From NCBI RefSeq assembly GCF_014837175.1, contig NZ_JACYFR010000005.1:186001-250000 (forward strand): a DNA stretch of 64,000 bases. Direction: 5' to 3'. Origin of the DNA: Cellulomonas sp. JH27-2 (GTDB lineage Bacteria > Actinomycetota > Actinomycetes > Actinomycetales > Cellulomonadaceae). Below are positions 26,781-34,499 of the stretch, in pieces (position 1 is the stretch's first letter; each line of letters opens with the position of its first letter). A program made the position numbers and the translations under genes. Under the pieces are notes generated by a model, which worked only from the letters and a program-made list of their open reading frames with translations, was not told where the DNA came from and searched no databases.

Positions 26781-27332
26781 ATGACGACGCTGACCAGCAC
26801 GGGGGCCCGCACGGTGACCAGCTCACGGACCAGCTCGCGGACCAGCTCGCGGACCAGCACAGTGATCGACTCGCGGCTCGGGCCGATCACGCTCGTCGCG
26901 ACGTCGGGCGTGCTCAGCGCGGTGCTGCTGCCCGAGCTCGACGGGACGCCGGCGCGGGGCGAGCACGGGCTCGTGGACCCGACCGGGCTCGAGGCGGCCG
27001 CCGAGCAGCTGGGCGAGTACCTGGCGGGCCAGCGCACCGCGTTCGACCTGGCGCTGCACCTGGACGGGACCCCGTTCCAGCGGCTGGTCTGGGAGGGCCT
27101 GCTACGGATCCCGTACGGGCAGACCCGGTCCTACGGCGAGCTCGCGCTCGAGATCGGCGTGGACCCGCGCACCAGCTCGCGGGCCGTCGGTGCCGCGAAC
27201 GGGCGCAACCCGCTCGCGATCGTCGTGCCGTGCCACCGCGTCATCGGTGCGGACGGCAGCCTCACCGGGTACGCGGGCGGGATCGAGCGCAAGCGGTACC
27301 TGCTGGACCTCGAGAGCGCGCTGCTGTTTTGA
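26781..27332 (+). CDS. ogt: Methylated-DNA-[protein]-cysteine S-methyltransferase
   Basis: A 183-residue suicide repair protein that takes the methyl group from O6-methylguanine onto its own cysteine. The active site is NPLAIVVPCHRVIG; the DNA-binding part FQRLVWEGLLRIPYGQTRSYGELA precedes it. AGGAGA lies before the ATG. The N-terminus has an unusual Thr/Ser/Arg repeat (TSSR three times) encoded by a 12-base tandem repeat and not part of the Ogt domain. The gene lies between two terminator/promoter-like gaps and appears monocistronic. Confidence 0.92.
   Translation: MTTLTSTGARTVTSSRTSSRTSSRTSTVIDSRLGPITLVATSGVLSAVLLPELDGTPARGEHGLVDPTGLEAAAEQLGEYLAGQRTAFDLALHLDGTPFQRLVWEGLLRIPYGQTRSYGELALEIGVDPRTSSRAVGAANGRNPLAIVVPCHRVIGADGSLTGYAGGIERKRYLLDLESALLF
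26816..26863 (+). repeat. 12-base tandem repeat inside ogt
   Basis: Units start at 26816, 26828, 26840 and 26852: GACCAGCTCACG, GACCAGCTCGCG twice, and a partial GACCAGCAC. They encode a T-S-S-R repeat. Being in multiples of three, copy changes would keep the reading frame. Confidence 0.85.
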
Positions 27333-27373
27333 GCGTGCTCGTCCCGGCCGCCCGGACAGGGCATGCTCGAACC

Positions 27374-27895
27374 ATGACCGACGGCTACGACCCCCTCGAC
27401 CTCGACCGACACGTGTACGGCGACCCCGACGCACCCGTCACGGTCGTCGAGTACGGCGATCTCGAGTGCCCGTACTGCCGCGCGGCGGCGCCCGTGCTCC
27501 GACGGCTCGTCGACGAGTCGCAGGGCGGCGTCCGTCTGGTGTGGCGCCACTTCCCGTTGTTCGAGGTGCACCCGCACGCGCTGACCGCGGCGCTCGCCGC
27601 GGAGGCGGCAGCCGTCGCGGGCAGGTTCTGGGACTTCCACGACGTGGCGTTCGCGGACCAGGACCACCTGGCGGACCCGGACCTGCGGCGGCGGGCGTCC
27701 ACGCTGGGTCTCGACCCGGGGCCGTTCACAGGGGTGGCGGCGCAGCAGTTCGCCCCCGCGGTGGAGGCGGACTACCTCGCGGGCATCTCGGCGGGTGTGG
27801 CAGGGACGCCGACGATCTTCGTCGACGGCACCCGTGTCCCGGGTGAACCGACCCTGGACGTGCTGCGCGCGGCCGTCGCGGAGGCGTCGCGGTGA
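27374..27895 (+). CDS. DsbA-family thioredoxin-like protein
   Basis: A 173-residue thioredoxin-fold protein with redox motif CPYC (YGDLECPYCRAAAP near residue 32) and the cis-Pro region AGTPTIFVDG. There is no signal peptide, so it is cytoplasmic. The sequence (GDPDAPVTVVEYGD, VWRHFPLFEVHPHA, FWDFHDVAF) closely resembles the DsbA-like domain fused to the C-terminus of many actinobacterial NhaA antiporters, and an unfused nhaA lies 0.8 kb away. CATGCT (27362-27367) sits six bases before the ATG. It overlaps the SDR gene by four bases. Confidence 0.87.
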   Translation: MTDGYDPLDLDRHVYGDPDAPVTVVEYGDLECPYCRAAAPVLRRLVDESQGGVRLVWRHFPLFEVHPHALTAALAAEAAAVAGRFWDFHDVAFADQDHLADPDLRRRASTLGLDPGPFTGVAAQQFAPAVEADYLAGISAGVAGTPTIFVDGTRVPGEPTLDVLRAAVAEASR

Positions 27896-28725
27896 CGGGC
27901 GGGGCGTCGCCGCGCACGGCGCTGGTCACGGGCGCGGGGCGGGGGATCGGCCGCGGCATCGGGCTCGGGCTCGCGCGTGCCGGCTTCGCCGTGGCCCTCG
28001 TCGGGCGGACGCGCGCGCACCTCGACGACGTCGCCGCGCAGATCCGCGCCGACGGCGGGCTCGCGACCTGCGCCGCCGCGGACCTCGTCGACGCGAGGGC
28101 GGTCGCGGACGCGGTGGCGCGGGCCGAGGCGGACCTGGCCGAGCTGACGGGCGCAGACGGTATCGGGCTGCTGGTCAACAACGCGGGCATCATCGAGGGC
28201 CGGGAGACGGACTTCGTCGACGACGACGTCGAGGACGCGTGGCGCGTCATCGAGACCAACGTGCGTGGACCCCTGCTGGTCACGCACGCCGTGCTCCCGG
28301 GGATGCTGGCCGCGGGTGGCGGCCGGGTGCTCAACCTGAGCTCGGGCGCGGGCTACCGGCCGGGTCCCGCGTACACGGGCTACTCGATCAGCAAGGGTGC
28401 GCTGGCCCGGCTGACGACGATGCTCGACGCGCAGTACCGCGACCGGGGCATCCGCGTGCTCGACCTCGCCCCCGGGCACGTGCGGACGGACATGACGACC
28501 GCGATGCCGCTGCATGCGGGGCGGCAGGCATGGACCTCGCTCGACGACGTCGTCGAGCTCGTCGTCGCCTTCGGTGAGGGGACCCTCGACGCGCTGTCCG
28601 GGCGCCTGGTCCGCGCGGGCACCGACACCGTGGACTCGCTGCTGGCCGCCTCGGACCGCATCACGGCCGGCGCCGCACGCACCCTGAGCCTGCCGCGGTA
28701 CGGCGACGACGACCCGATCACCTGA
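27892..28725 (+). CDS. SDR-family oxidoreductase
   Basis: A 277-residue classical short-chain dehydrogenase. The cofactor motif is TGAGRGIGRGI near residue 14, NNAG near 97, the catalytic Ser in LNLSSGAGY, and Tyr-x3-Lys in YTGYSISK. The Arg in VGRTRAHLD near residue 42 suggests NADP(H). The substrate is unknown. The GTG start overlaps the stop of the DsbA-like gene, so the two are co-translated. The stop is three bases from the converging nhaA stop. Confidence 0.88.
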   Translation: MTGGASPRTALVTGAGRGIGRGIGLGLARAGFAVALVGRTRAHLDDVAAQIRADGGLATCAAADLVDARAVADAVARAEADLAELTGADGIGLLVNNAGIIEGRETDFVDDDVEDAWRVIETNVRGPLLVTHAVLPGMLAAGGGRVLNLSSGAGYRPGPAYTGYSISKGALARLTTMLDAQYRDRGIRVLDLAPGHVRTDMTTAMPLHAGRQAWTSLDDVVELVVAFGEGTLDALSGRLVRAGTDTVDSLLAASDRITAGAARTLSLPRYGDDDPIT

Positions 28726-28728
28726 GCG

Positions 28729-30096
28729 CTACACCTGCACGCCCCACGGCAGTGGCGGGAGGGACGGGGGCGGCCCGTCCGCGCCCGGTGAGCACAGGGG
28801 CAGCCGCTCGCCCAGCCAGCGCAGCAGGATCGAGCCGAGCACGGCGGCGACCAGCGAACCCGCCAGGATCCCGATCTTGACCTCGGCGAGCTGGTGCGGG
28901 TCGTCGAACGCGAGCTGGGCGATGAACAGCGAGATGGTGAACCCGATCCCGGCCAGCACGGCGCCACCCAGCAGGTGCCCGTACCGCACGCGGCCCGGCA
29001 GCTCGCCGAGACCGGCGCGGATGGCGATCGTCGCGGCACCCGAGATGCCGACCGCGTTGCCGAGCACCAGCGCGACCGCGACGCCGATGCTGAGCCGTGA
29101 CCGGGCGGCGTCCGCGAGGACGTCGCCGTCGAGCGTGATGCCCGCGTTGGCCAGGCCGAACAGCGGCACCACCACGTACGCGCTCCACGGGTGCAGCATG
29201 CGCTGCAGCCGGTCGCTCGTCGGGACGGCTGCCCGGGCCGCGAGCTCGGCCAGGTGCTCGCGCTCGGCCGTCGTCTCCTGCACCAGGTCGCCCGCGTAGC
29301 CGGTGACGGCCTCGACGTGCTCGCGCCGCGGCACGGACGCCGGCACCAGCAGCCCGACGAGCACGCCGGCGAGCGTCGGGTGGACGCCGGAGGCCTGCAC
29401 CGCGAGCCACAGCAGCACCCCGACGACGACGTACGGCAGCAGCTGCCACACGCGCAGCCAGCGCAGCACGAGCATCGCGACCACGCACAGCGCGGCGAGC
29501 CCGAGCGCGGTCAGGGACACCGACTCGGAGTAGAAGACCGCCATCGCGGTGATCGCGACGATGTCGTCGACGATCGCGAGCGTGAGCAGGAACAGACGCA
29601 GCCGGTCGGGGCAGGCGGGGCCGAACAGGGCCAGGATGCCGACCAGGAACGCGGTGTCGGTCGACATGACGACGCCCCAGCCGTGCGCGGCGTCGGTGCC
29701 GGCCGTGAACGCCAGGTAGATCAGCACGGGGACGAGCACGCCGCCCAGCGCACCGAGCGCGGGGACGGCCACCGTGCGGCGGTCGCGCAGCTCGCCCCGG
29801 GTCACCTCGCGGGAGATCTCCAGCCCGACGACCGCGAAGAACATGGCCATCGCGGCGTCGTTGACCCAGTGCTCCAGGTCCAGGTCCAGTGACCAGGAGC
29901 CGACATGGATGCCCGCCGCAGTGGTCCAGAACGCCTCGTACGAGTCCGCGGCGACGTTGGCCCACACGAGCGCCAGGACGGTCGCCGCGAGCAGGAAGAC
30001 CGCGGAGCCGGCCTCGGTGACCAGGAAGTCCCGGACGGACGGGGACACGCCCGGCACCCGGACGCGCAGCGCGGGCCCGGGCGACGAGGAGGTCAT
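28729..30096 (-). CDS. nhaA: Na+/H+ antiporter NhaA
   Basis: A 455-residue integral membrane antiporter with about twelve helices. The ion-binding Asp pair is in LLTLAIVDDIVAI; other family segments are AMFFAVVGLEISREVTRGEL, MSTDTAFLVGIL, and PLFGLANAGITL. Unlike many actinobacterial NhaA proteins it has no C-terminal DsbA-like domain; a free copy of that domain is encoded on the other strand nearby. GACGTT six bases before the ATG may be its -10. It exports Na+ for pH and salt homeostasis. Confidence 0.94.
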   Translation of the reverse strand: MTSSSPGPALRVRVPGVSPSVRDFLVTEAGSAVFLLAATVLALVWANVAADSYEAFWTTAAGIHVGSWSLDLDLEHWVNDAAMAMFFAVVGLEISREVTRGELRDRRTVAVPALGALGGVLVPVLIYLAFTAGTDAAHGWGVVMSTDTAFLVGILALFGPACPDRLRLFLLTLAIVDDIVAITAMAVFYSESVSLTALGLAALCVVAMLVLRWLRVWQLLPYVVVGVLLWLAVQASGVHPTLAGVLVGLLVPASVPRREHVEAVTGYAGDLVQETTAEREHLAELAARAAVPTSDRLQRMLHPWSAYVVVPLFGLANAGITLDGDVLADAARSRLSIGVAVALVLGNAVGISGAATIAIRAGLGELPGRVRYGHLLGGAVLAGIGFTISLFIAQLAFDDPHQLAEVKIGILAGSLVAAVLGSILLRWLGERLPLCSPGADGPPPSLPPLPWGVQV

Positions 30097-30136
30097 GCCC
30101 TCAACGTCGCAGGTCAGGCCGCCCGACGCAACGGGG

Positions 30137-30970
30137 TCAGAGGTCCTTCTCGCGGTCGCCCATCAGCACGGCGGCGTGGTCGGGGACGTACGTCGACATC
30201 TCGCGCGGCGGGCGGTCGTAGCCGCCCGACGGGGCCGGGCGGTCCGGGAGCTCGATCTTCTCCTCGGGCACGTCGGTGTACGGGATCGTCGAGAGCAGGT
30301 GGGAGATCATGTTGATGCGCGCGTTCTTCTTGATGTCCGACTCGACGATGAACCACGGGCTCGCCGGGATGTCGGTGTGCACCAGCATCTCGTCCTTCGC
30401 GCGCGAGTAGTCCTCCCACCGGGAGATCGACTCGAGGTCCATCGAGGACAGCTTCCACTGCCGCAGCGGGTCCTTGAGGCGCGACCGGAACCGCTTGAGC
30501 TGCTCGGAGTCGGACACGCTGAACCAGTACTTGCGCAGCAGGATGCCGTCCTCGATGAGCATCTCCTCGAACATCGGCGTCTGGCGCATGAACCGCGCGT
30601 ACTCCTGCGGCGTGCAGAACCCCATGACGCGCTCGACCCCGGCGCGGTTGTACCAGGAGCGGTCGAAGATGACGATCTCGCCCGCAGCCGGCAGGTGGGC
30701 GATGTAGCGCTGGTAGTACCACTGCGACCTCTCGCGCTCGGTCGGTGCCGGCAGCGCGGTGACGCGGGCGGTGCGCGAGCTGAGGTACTCGGTCAGGCGC
30801 TTGATCGTGCCGCCCTTCCCGGCGGCGTCGCGGCCCTCGAAGATGATGACCATCCGGGCGCCCGTGGCCTTGGTCCACTCCTGGACCTTCACCAGCTCGG
30901 CCTGGAGCCGGTACAGCTCGGCCTCGTAGACGGAGTTCTTCAGCTTCATGGTCGCGTGCTTCTTCGCCAT
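30137..30970 (-). CDS. ppk2: Polyphosphate kinase 2
   Basis: A 277-residue class I-like PPK2 that transfers phosphate between polyphosphate and nucleoside diphosphates. Walker A is FEGRDAAGKGGTIKR near residue 45, the lid region is LPAPTERERSQWYYQRYIAHLP, and Walker B is IFDRSWYNRAGVERV. The ATG at 30970 lies six bases after TACGTT (30977-30982, minus strand), giving a leaderless start. Forty bases separate it from nhaA downstream on the same strand. Preference for ADP or GDP cannot be read by eye. Confidence 0.93.
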   Translation of the reverse strand: MAKKHATMKLKNSVYEAELYRLQAELVKVQEWTKATGARMVIIFEGRDAAGKGGTIKRLTEYLSSRTARVTALPAPTERERSQWYYQRYIAHLPAAGEIVIFDRSWYNRAGVERVMGFCTPQEYARFMRQTPMFEEMLIEDGILLRKYWFSVSDSEQLKRFRSRLKDPLRQWKLSSMDLESISRWEDYSRAKDEMLVHTDIPASPWFIVESDIKKNARINMISHLLSTIPYTDVPEEKIELPDRPAPSGGYDRPPREMSTYVPDHAAVLMGDREKDL

Positions 30971-31039
30971 GACGGGAACGTACCGTGTCCAGGGTCGTGT
31001 CCGCCGGGGATCCTGAGTTGCGGATCGACCGCGCGCGTC

Positions 31040-31063
31040 GTGCCGCAGATGCGGCACTAGGAT
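31040..31063 (+). promoter_or_regulatory. Palindromic operator over the promoter of the HTH-TOBE regulator
   Basis: GTGCCGCA-GA-TGCGGCAC (31040-31057) is a perfect eight-base inverted repeat. It abuts TAGGAT (31058-31063), a -10 box seven bases before GTG 31071. Binding would block the spacer of a leaderless promoter, which suggests autoregulation. Confidence 0.68.
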
Positions 31064-31070
31064 CGTCGAC

Positions 31071-31472
31071 GTGACTCAGTTCCGGATCTCCGAGGCCGCC
31101 TCGCTGCTGGGCGTCAGCGACGACACGGTGCGTCGCTGGATCGATGCCGGTGCGCTCGCGGCGGACACCTCGTCGTCGCGCACGACGATCGCCGGCGCCG
31201 ACCTCGCGGCCTTCGCCGTCGAGCGCTCGCGGCGGCCCGACGACCCCGACGCGGGCCACAGCTCGGCCCGGAACCGGTTCGTCGGCCTGGTCACCGCGAT
31301 CACGGCCGACACGGTCATGGCGCAGGTCGAGCTGCAGTGCGGGCCGTTCCGCGTCGTGTCGTTGATGTCCAGCGAGGCCGTCCGCGAGCTGGGCCTCGAG
31401 GTCGGCTCGCGCGCCGCCGCCGTCGTCAAGGCCACGACCGTCGTCGTCGAGACCACGGGCGGCACCCGATGA
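31071..31472 (+). CDS. HTH-TOBE molybdenum-responsive regulator
   Basis: A 133-residue protein with an N-terminal MerR-like helix-turn-helix (FRISEAASLLGVSDDTVRRWIDAGAL) and a C-terminal TOBE/Mop domain (SARNRFVGLVTAITADTVMAQVELQCGPFRVVSLMSSEAV), the fold that binds molybdate or tungstate. It probably senses cellular molybdate and controls modABC directly downstream. The GTG start is set by the leaderless -10. Its stop overlaps an ATG at 31469, but the better modA start is 31520. Residues of the oxyanion site cannot be checked by eye. Confidence 0.88.
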   Translation: MTQFRISEAASLLGVSDDTVRRWIDAGALAADTSSSRTTIAGADLAAFAVERSRRPDDPDAGHSSARNRFVGLVTAITADTVMAQVELQCGPFRVVSLMSSEAVRELGLEVGSRAAAVVKATTVVVETTGGTR

Positions 31473-31519
31473 CGTCACGCACCCCTCATCTGATGCACCC
31501 CACCACCTGGAGGACGACC

Positions 31520-32347
31520 ATGGTCCCCGCCCGGACCACCACCGGCCTTGCGCTCGCCGCCGTCCTGCTGCTCGCCGGCTGCTCGTCGTCGGACGAAGCG
31601 TCCTCCGACAACGCACCGTCGACGAGCGCGAGCGGCGACGCGCTCACCGGCGGCCTGACGGTCTTCGCGGCGGCGTCGCTGCAGCCGGCGTTCGACGAGC
31701 TGACCGCCATGTTCGCCAACGACCATCCCGGCGTGAAGGTCGACCCGGTGACCTACGACGGCTCGTCGACGCTCGCGACGCAGCTCGTGGGCGGCGGGAA
31801 CGCGGACGTGTTCGCGTCGGCCGACGAGAAGAACATGACCACCGTCGTCGACGCGAAGCTCGTCGCCGGCGACCCCACGGTCTTCACCACCAACACGCTC
31901 GCGATCGTCGTCGCGCCCGGCAACCCGAAGAAGATCACGTCGCTCGCCGACCTCGCCACGGTCGCGTCCGACGGCGGCGCCGTGGTGGTCTGCGCCGCCG
32001 AGGTACCGTGCGGCGCGGCGTCGAAGCAGGTGCTCGACACCGCCGGCGTGACGCTCAAGCCCTCCAGCCAGGAGCAGAACGTCACGGCCGTCCTGACCAA
32101 GGTGGAGTCCGGCGAGGCCGACGCGGGTCTGGTCTACAAGACGGACGTGCTGCGCGCGGGGGACTCCGTCCAGGGCGTCGAGTTCGCCGAGGCCGCGAAG
32201 GTGGTCAACCAGTACCCGATCGCCGTGCTCGGGGACGACACCCGCGCGTCCGGCCACGACGAGGCGACCGCGCAGGCGTTCGTCGACCTCGTGCTGTCCG
32301 ACGAGGGGCGCAAGGTGCTGGAGCGCAAGGGATTCGCCGCGCCGTGA
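31520..32347 (+). CDS. modA: Molybdate ABC transporter substrate-binding lipoprotein
   Basis: A 275-residue ModA protein. The signal ends in lipobox LAGC near residue 18. Family segments are LTVFAAASLQPAFDEL, YDGSSTLATQLVGGGNADVFASADEKNM, and GEADAGLVYKTDVL. It binds molybdate or tungstate outside the membrane. ATG 31520 is preferred because GGAGG (31509-31513) sits six bases upstream; ATG 31469 would overlap the regulator stop but give a poor signal peptide. It is the second gene of a regulator-modA-modB-modC cluster. Confidence 0.94.
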   Translation: MVPARTTTGLALAAVLLLAGCSSSDEASSDNAPSTSASGDALTGGLTVFAAASLQPAFDELTAMFANDHPGVKVDPVTYDGSSTLATQLVGGGNADVFASADEKNMTTVVDAKLVAGDPTVFTTNTLAIVVAPGNPKKITSLADLATVASDGGAVVVCAAEVPCGAASKQVLDTAGVTLKPSSQEQNVTAVLTKVESGEADAGLVYKTDVLRAGDSVQGVEFAEAAKVVNQYPIAVLGDDTRASGHDEATAQAFVDLVLSDEGRKVLERKGFAAP

Positions 32348-32375
32348 CGACGGTTGCGGGTCGGGTCGGCCCGGC

Positions 32376-33224
32376 GTGACGAGCGCACCCGGCACGGTTC
32401 GCGCCGTGCGCACCGGGCCCGGCGACGTCGGTGGGTTGGGCGCACCTCGGTTGCTGTGGGCTCCTGCGGCGCTCGCCGTCGGACTGCTCGTGCTGCCCGT
32501 CGTCGCACTCGTCGTGCGCGCGGACTGGTCGTCGTTGCTGTCCGACATCACGTCGCCGGCGGCCCTCGCCGCGCTGCGGCTCTCCCTGCTCACGTCGCTC
32601 GTGGCGACCGCGATCTGCGTCGTGCTCGGCGTCCCGCTCGCCGTGCTGCTGGCGCGTGCGAGCGGCTGGGTGTCGGAGGTGCTGCGCGCGCTGGTCACGC
32701 TGCCCCTCGTGCTGCCGCCGACCGTGGGCGGCATCGCGCTGCTGTACCTGCTGGGCCGTCGAGGGCTGCTCGGCCAGTCGCTCGACGCCTGGTTCGGGAT
32801 CCGGCTGCCGTTCACGACGGCTGCCGTGGTGATCGCCGGCGCCTTCGTGGCGATGCCGTTCCTGGTGCTCGGGCTCGAGGGCGCACTGCGCACCGCCGGG
32901 ACGCAGTACGAGGTGGTCGCCGCGACCCTGGGCGCGAGCCGGTGGACGGTGCTGTGGCGCATCACGCTGCCGCTCGTCGCGCCCGGCCTGGTGAGCGGGA
33001 CGGTGCTCTGCTTCGCCCGCGCCCTGGGTGAGTTCGGTGCCACGGCTCTGTTCGCCGGCAACACCCCCGGCGTCACGCAGACGATGCCGCTCGCCATCTA
33101 CTCCGCGTTCAACGGCGCCGGTGTCACCCAGGGTGCAGCCGTCGCGCTGTCGTTGCTGCTGGTTGCCGCGGCGATCGTCGTGCTGCTGGTCGCGCGGGCA
33201 TGGCGGCCCGGGAGGGTCGGATGA
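32376..33224 (+). CDS. modB: Molybdate ABC transporter permease
   Basis: A 282-residue permease with five to six helices, for example LLWAPAALAVGLLVLPVVAL near residue 28. The EAA-type loop is YEVVAATLGASRWTVLWRITLPLVAPGL, and FARALGEFGATALFAGN is characteristic of ModB. The GTG start at 32376 lies 28 bases after modA; GTG 32406 is a possible shorter start. It ends with an ATGA overlap with modC. Confidence 0.93.
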   Translation: MTSAPGTVRAVRTGPGDVGGLGAPRLLWAPAALAVGLLVLPVVALVVRADWSSLLSDITSPAALAALRLSLLTSLVATAICVVLGVPLAVLLARASGWVSEVLRALVTLPLVLPPTVGGIALLYLLGRRGLLGQSLDAWFGIRLPFTTAAVVIAGAFVAMPFLVLGLEGALRTAGTQYEVVAATLGASRWTVLWRITLPLVAPGLVSGTVLCFARALGEFGATALFAGNTPGVTQTMPLAIYSAFNGAGVTQGAAVALSLLLVAAAIVVLLVARAWRPGRVG

Positions 33225-34336
33225 GCGACGCGGCCTGGGAGCGTCGGATGAGCGGCGGCGAGGTCCTCCGGGGACGTGTGCGCGTCCGGCGTGGCGACTT
33301 CGCGCTGGACGTGGCGATCGAGGCCCGACCGGGCGGCATCGTCGCGGTCGTCGGCCCCAACGGTGCCGGCAAGTCGACGTTGCTCGGTGCGCTGGCAGGT
33401 CTGCTGGCGGTCGACGACGCCCGCATCACGAGCGGCGACCGCGTTCTGACGGACACGGCCGGCGGTGTGCACGTGGGCGCGGAGCGCCGCTCGGCGGTGC
33501 TGCTGGGGCAGGACGCGCTGGTCTTCCCCCACCTGTCGGTCCGGGAGAACGTCGCGTTCGCGCCGCGCGCCGCGGGTGTCCGTCGGGCGCAGGCGCGGCG
33601 GTCGGCCGACGAGTGGCTCGCCGCCGTGGGGCTCGACGGGTTCGCGGACCGGCGCCCCGGTCAGCTCTCGGGTGGCCAGCGCCAACGTGTCGCCCTGGCC
33701 CGCGCGCTGGCGGCCCGGCCGTCGGTGCTGCTGCTCGACGAGCCGTTCGCGCAGCTCGACGTCCGTACCGCGGCCGAGCTGCGTGACCTTGTGCGCGAGC
33801 AGGTGCGGGGGACCGGGGCGGCGGCGGTGCTCGTGACGCACGACGTGGTGGACGCGCTGACCCTCGCCGACCACGTGCTGGTGCTGCACGACGGCGTGGT
33901 CGTCGAGGAGGGCACGCCGCTCGACGTGCTCACGGACCCCGTGCACGCGTTCACCGCCGCGCTCGCGGGCCTGAACCTGATGGCCGGGACGGTGGTCGAC
34001 GACGGCGAGCGCGTCCTGGTCGGCGACGACGGGCCACGGCTGCCGCTCGCCGGCGTCGTCACGGCAGCGGGCGGCGAGCCCGTGCCGGGGGCCCGCGCCC
34101 AGCTGACGTTCCCGCCCGCCGCGGTGAGCGTCGTCGGCGTGGCCGACCGTGGGTGGGACTCCGTCGTCGTCGACGTCGAACCGGGTCCCGCGGCCGTCCG
34201 TGTCCGCACCACCGGGGACGTGCTGGTCGACCTCGCCCCGGCCGACGCGGCGACGCTCGACCTGCGGCTCGGGGCGCCGCTGCGCCTCGCCGTGGCCTCG
34301 TCGGCGGCGCGGCTGCGCGCTCTGCCGGACGCCTGA
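33221..34336 (+). CDS. modC: Molybdate ABC transporter ATP-binding protein
   Basis: A 371-residue ATPase with Walker A GPNGAGKS near residue 44, Q-loop LLGQDALVFPHLSV, signature LSGGQRQR and Walker B VLLLDEPFAQLD. The C-terminal third carries a TOBE-like domain (LAGVVTAAGGEPVPGARAQLTFPPAAVSVV) that in ModC proteins gives feedback inhibition by oxyanion. The ATG overlaps the modB stop. It closes the mod operon, 163 bases before narK. Confidence 0.93.
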   Translation: MSDAAWERRMSGGEVLRGRVRVRRGDFALDVAIEARPGGIVAVVGPNGAGKSTLLGALAGLLAVDDARITSGDRVLTDTAGGVHVGAERRSAVLLGQDALVFPHLSVRENVAFAPRAAGVRRAQARRSADEWLAAVGLDGFADRRPGQLSGGQRQRVALARALAARPSVLLLDEPFAQLDVRTAAELRDLVREQVRGTGAAAVLVTHDVVDALTLADHVLVLHDGVVVEEGTPLDVLTDPVHAFTAALAGLNLMAGTVVDDGERVLVGDDGPRLPLAGVVTAAGGEPVPGARAQLTFPPAAVSVVGVADRGWDSVVVDVEPGPAAVRVRTTGDVLVDLAPADAATLDLRLGAPLRLAVASSAARLRALPDA

Positions 34337-34416
34337 GCACCGCCGGCACCCGTCGGACTGGCACCACCAACCTCACAGCGGCCCGACGCGCGCGGTGCGC
34401 GAATGGTTCGCAAGGT

Positions 34417-34460
34417 GCAACACCGGCGCGTCCGGGGCGGAAACATCGCGTTCGTAGCGT
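34417..34460 (+). promoter_or_regulatory. narK promoter with GCAAC/GAAACA elements shared with nirB
   Basis: GCAAC (34417-34421), GAAACA (34440-34445) and TAGCGT (34455-34460, likely -10). The nirB promoter has GTAAC, GAAACA and TACCGT at the same spacings (23 and 15 bases between element starts). The half-sites resemble the GlnR pattern, and an NnaR gene sits in the nir operon, so one of these activators is the likely binder. Confidence 0.55.
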
Positions 34461-34499
34461 CGTCGCATCCGAGCAACCCATCCGCTCCCGGAGGCCCTC

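Noticed and set aside
34470-34486. CCATCC at 34479 as a fourth SigK promoter, before narK
   Set aside because: No CGAAC element occurs 16 bases downstream; the ATG falls there instead.
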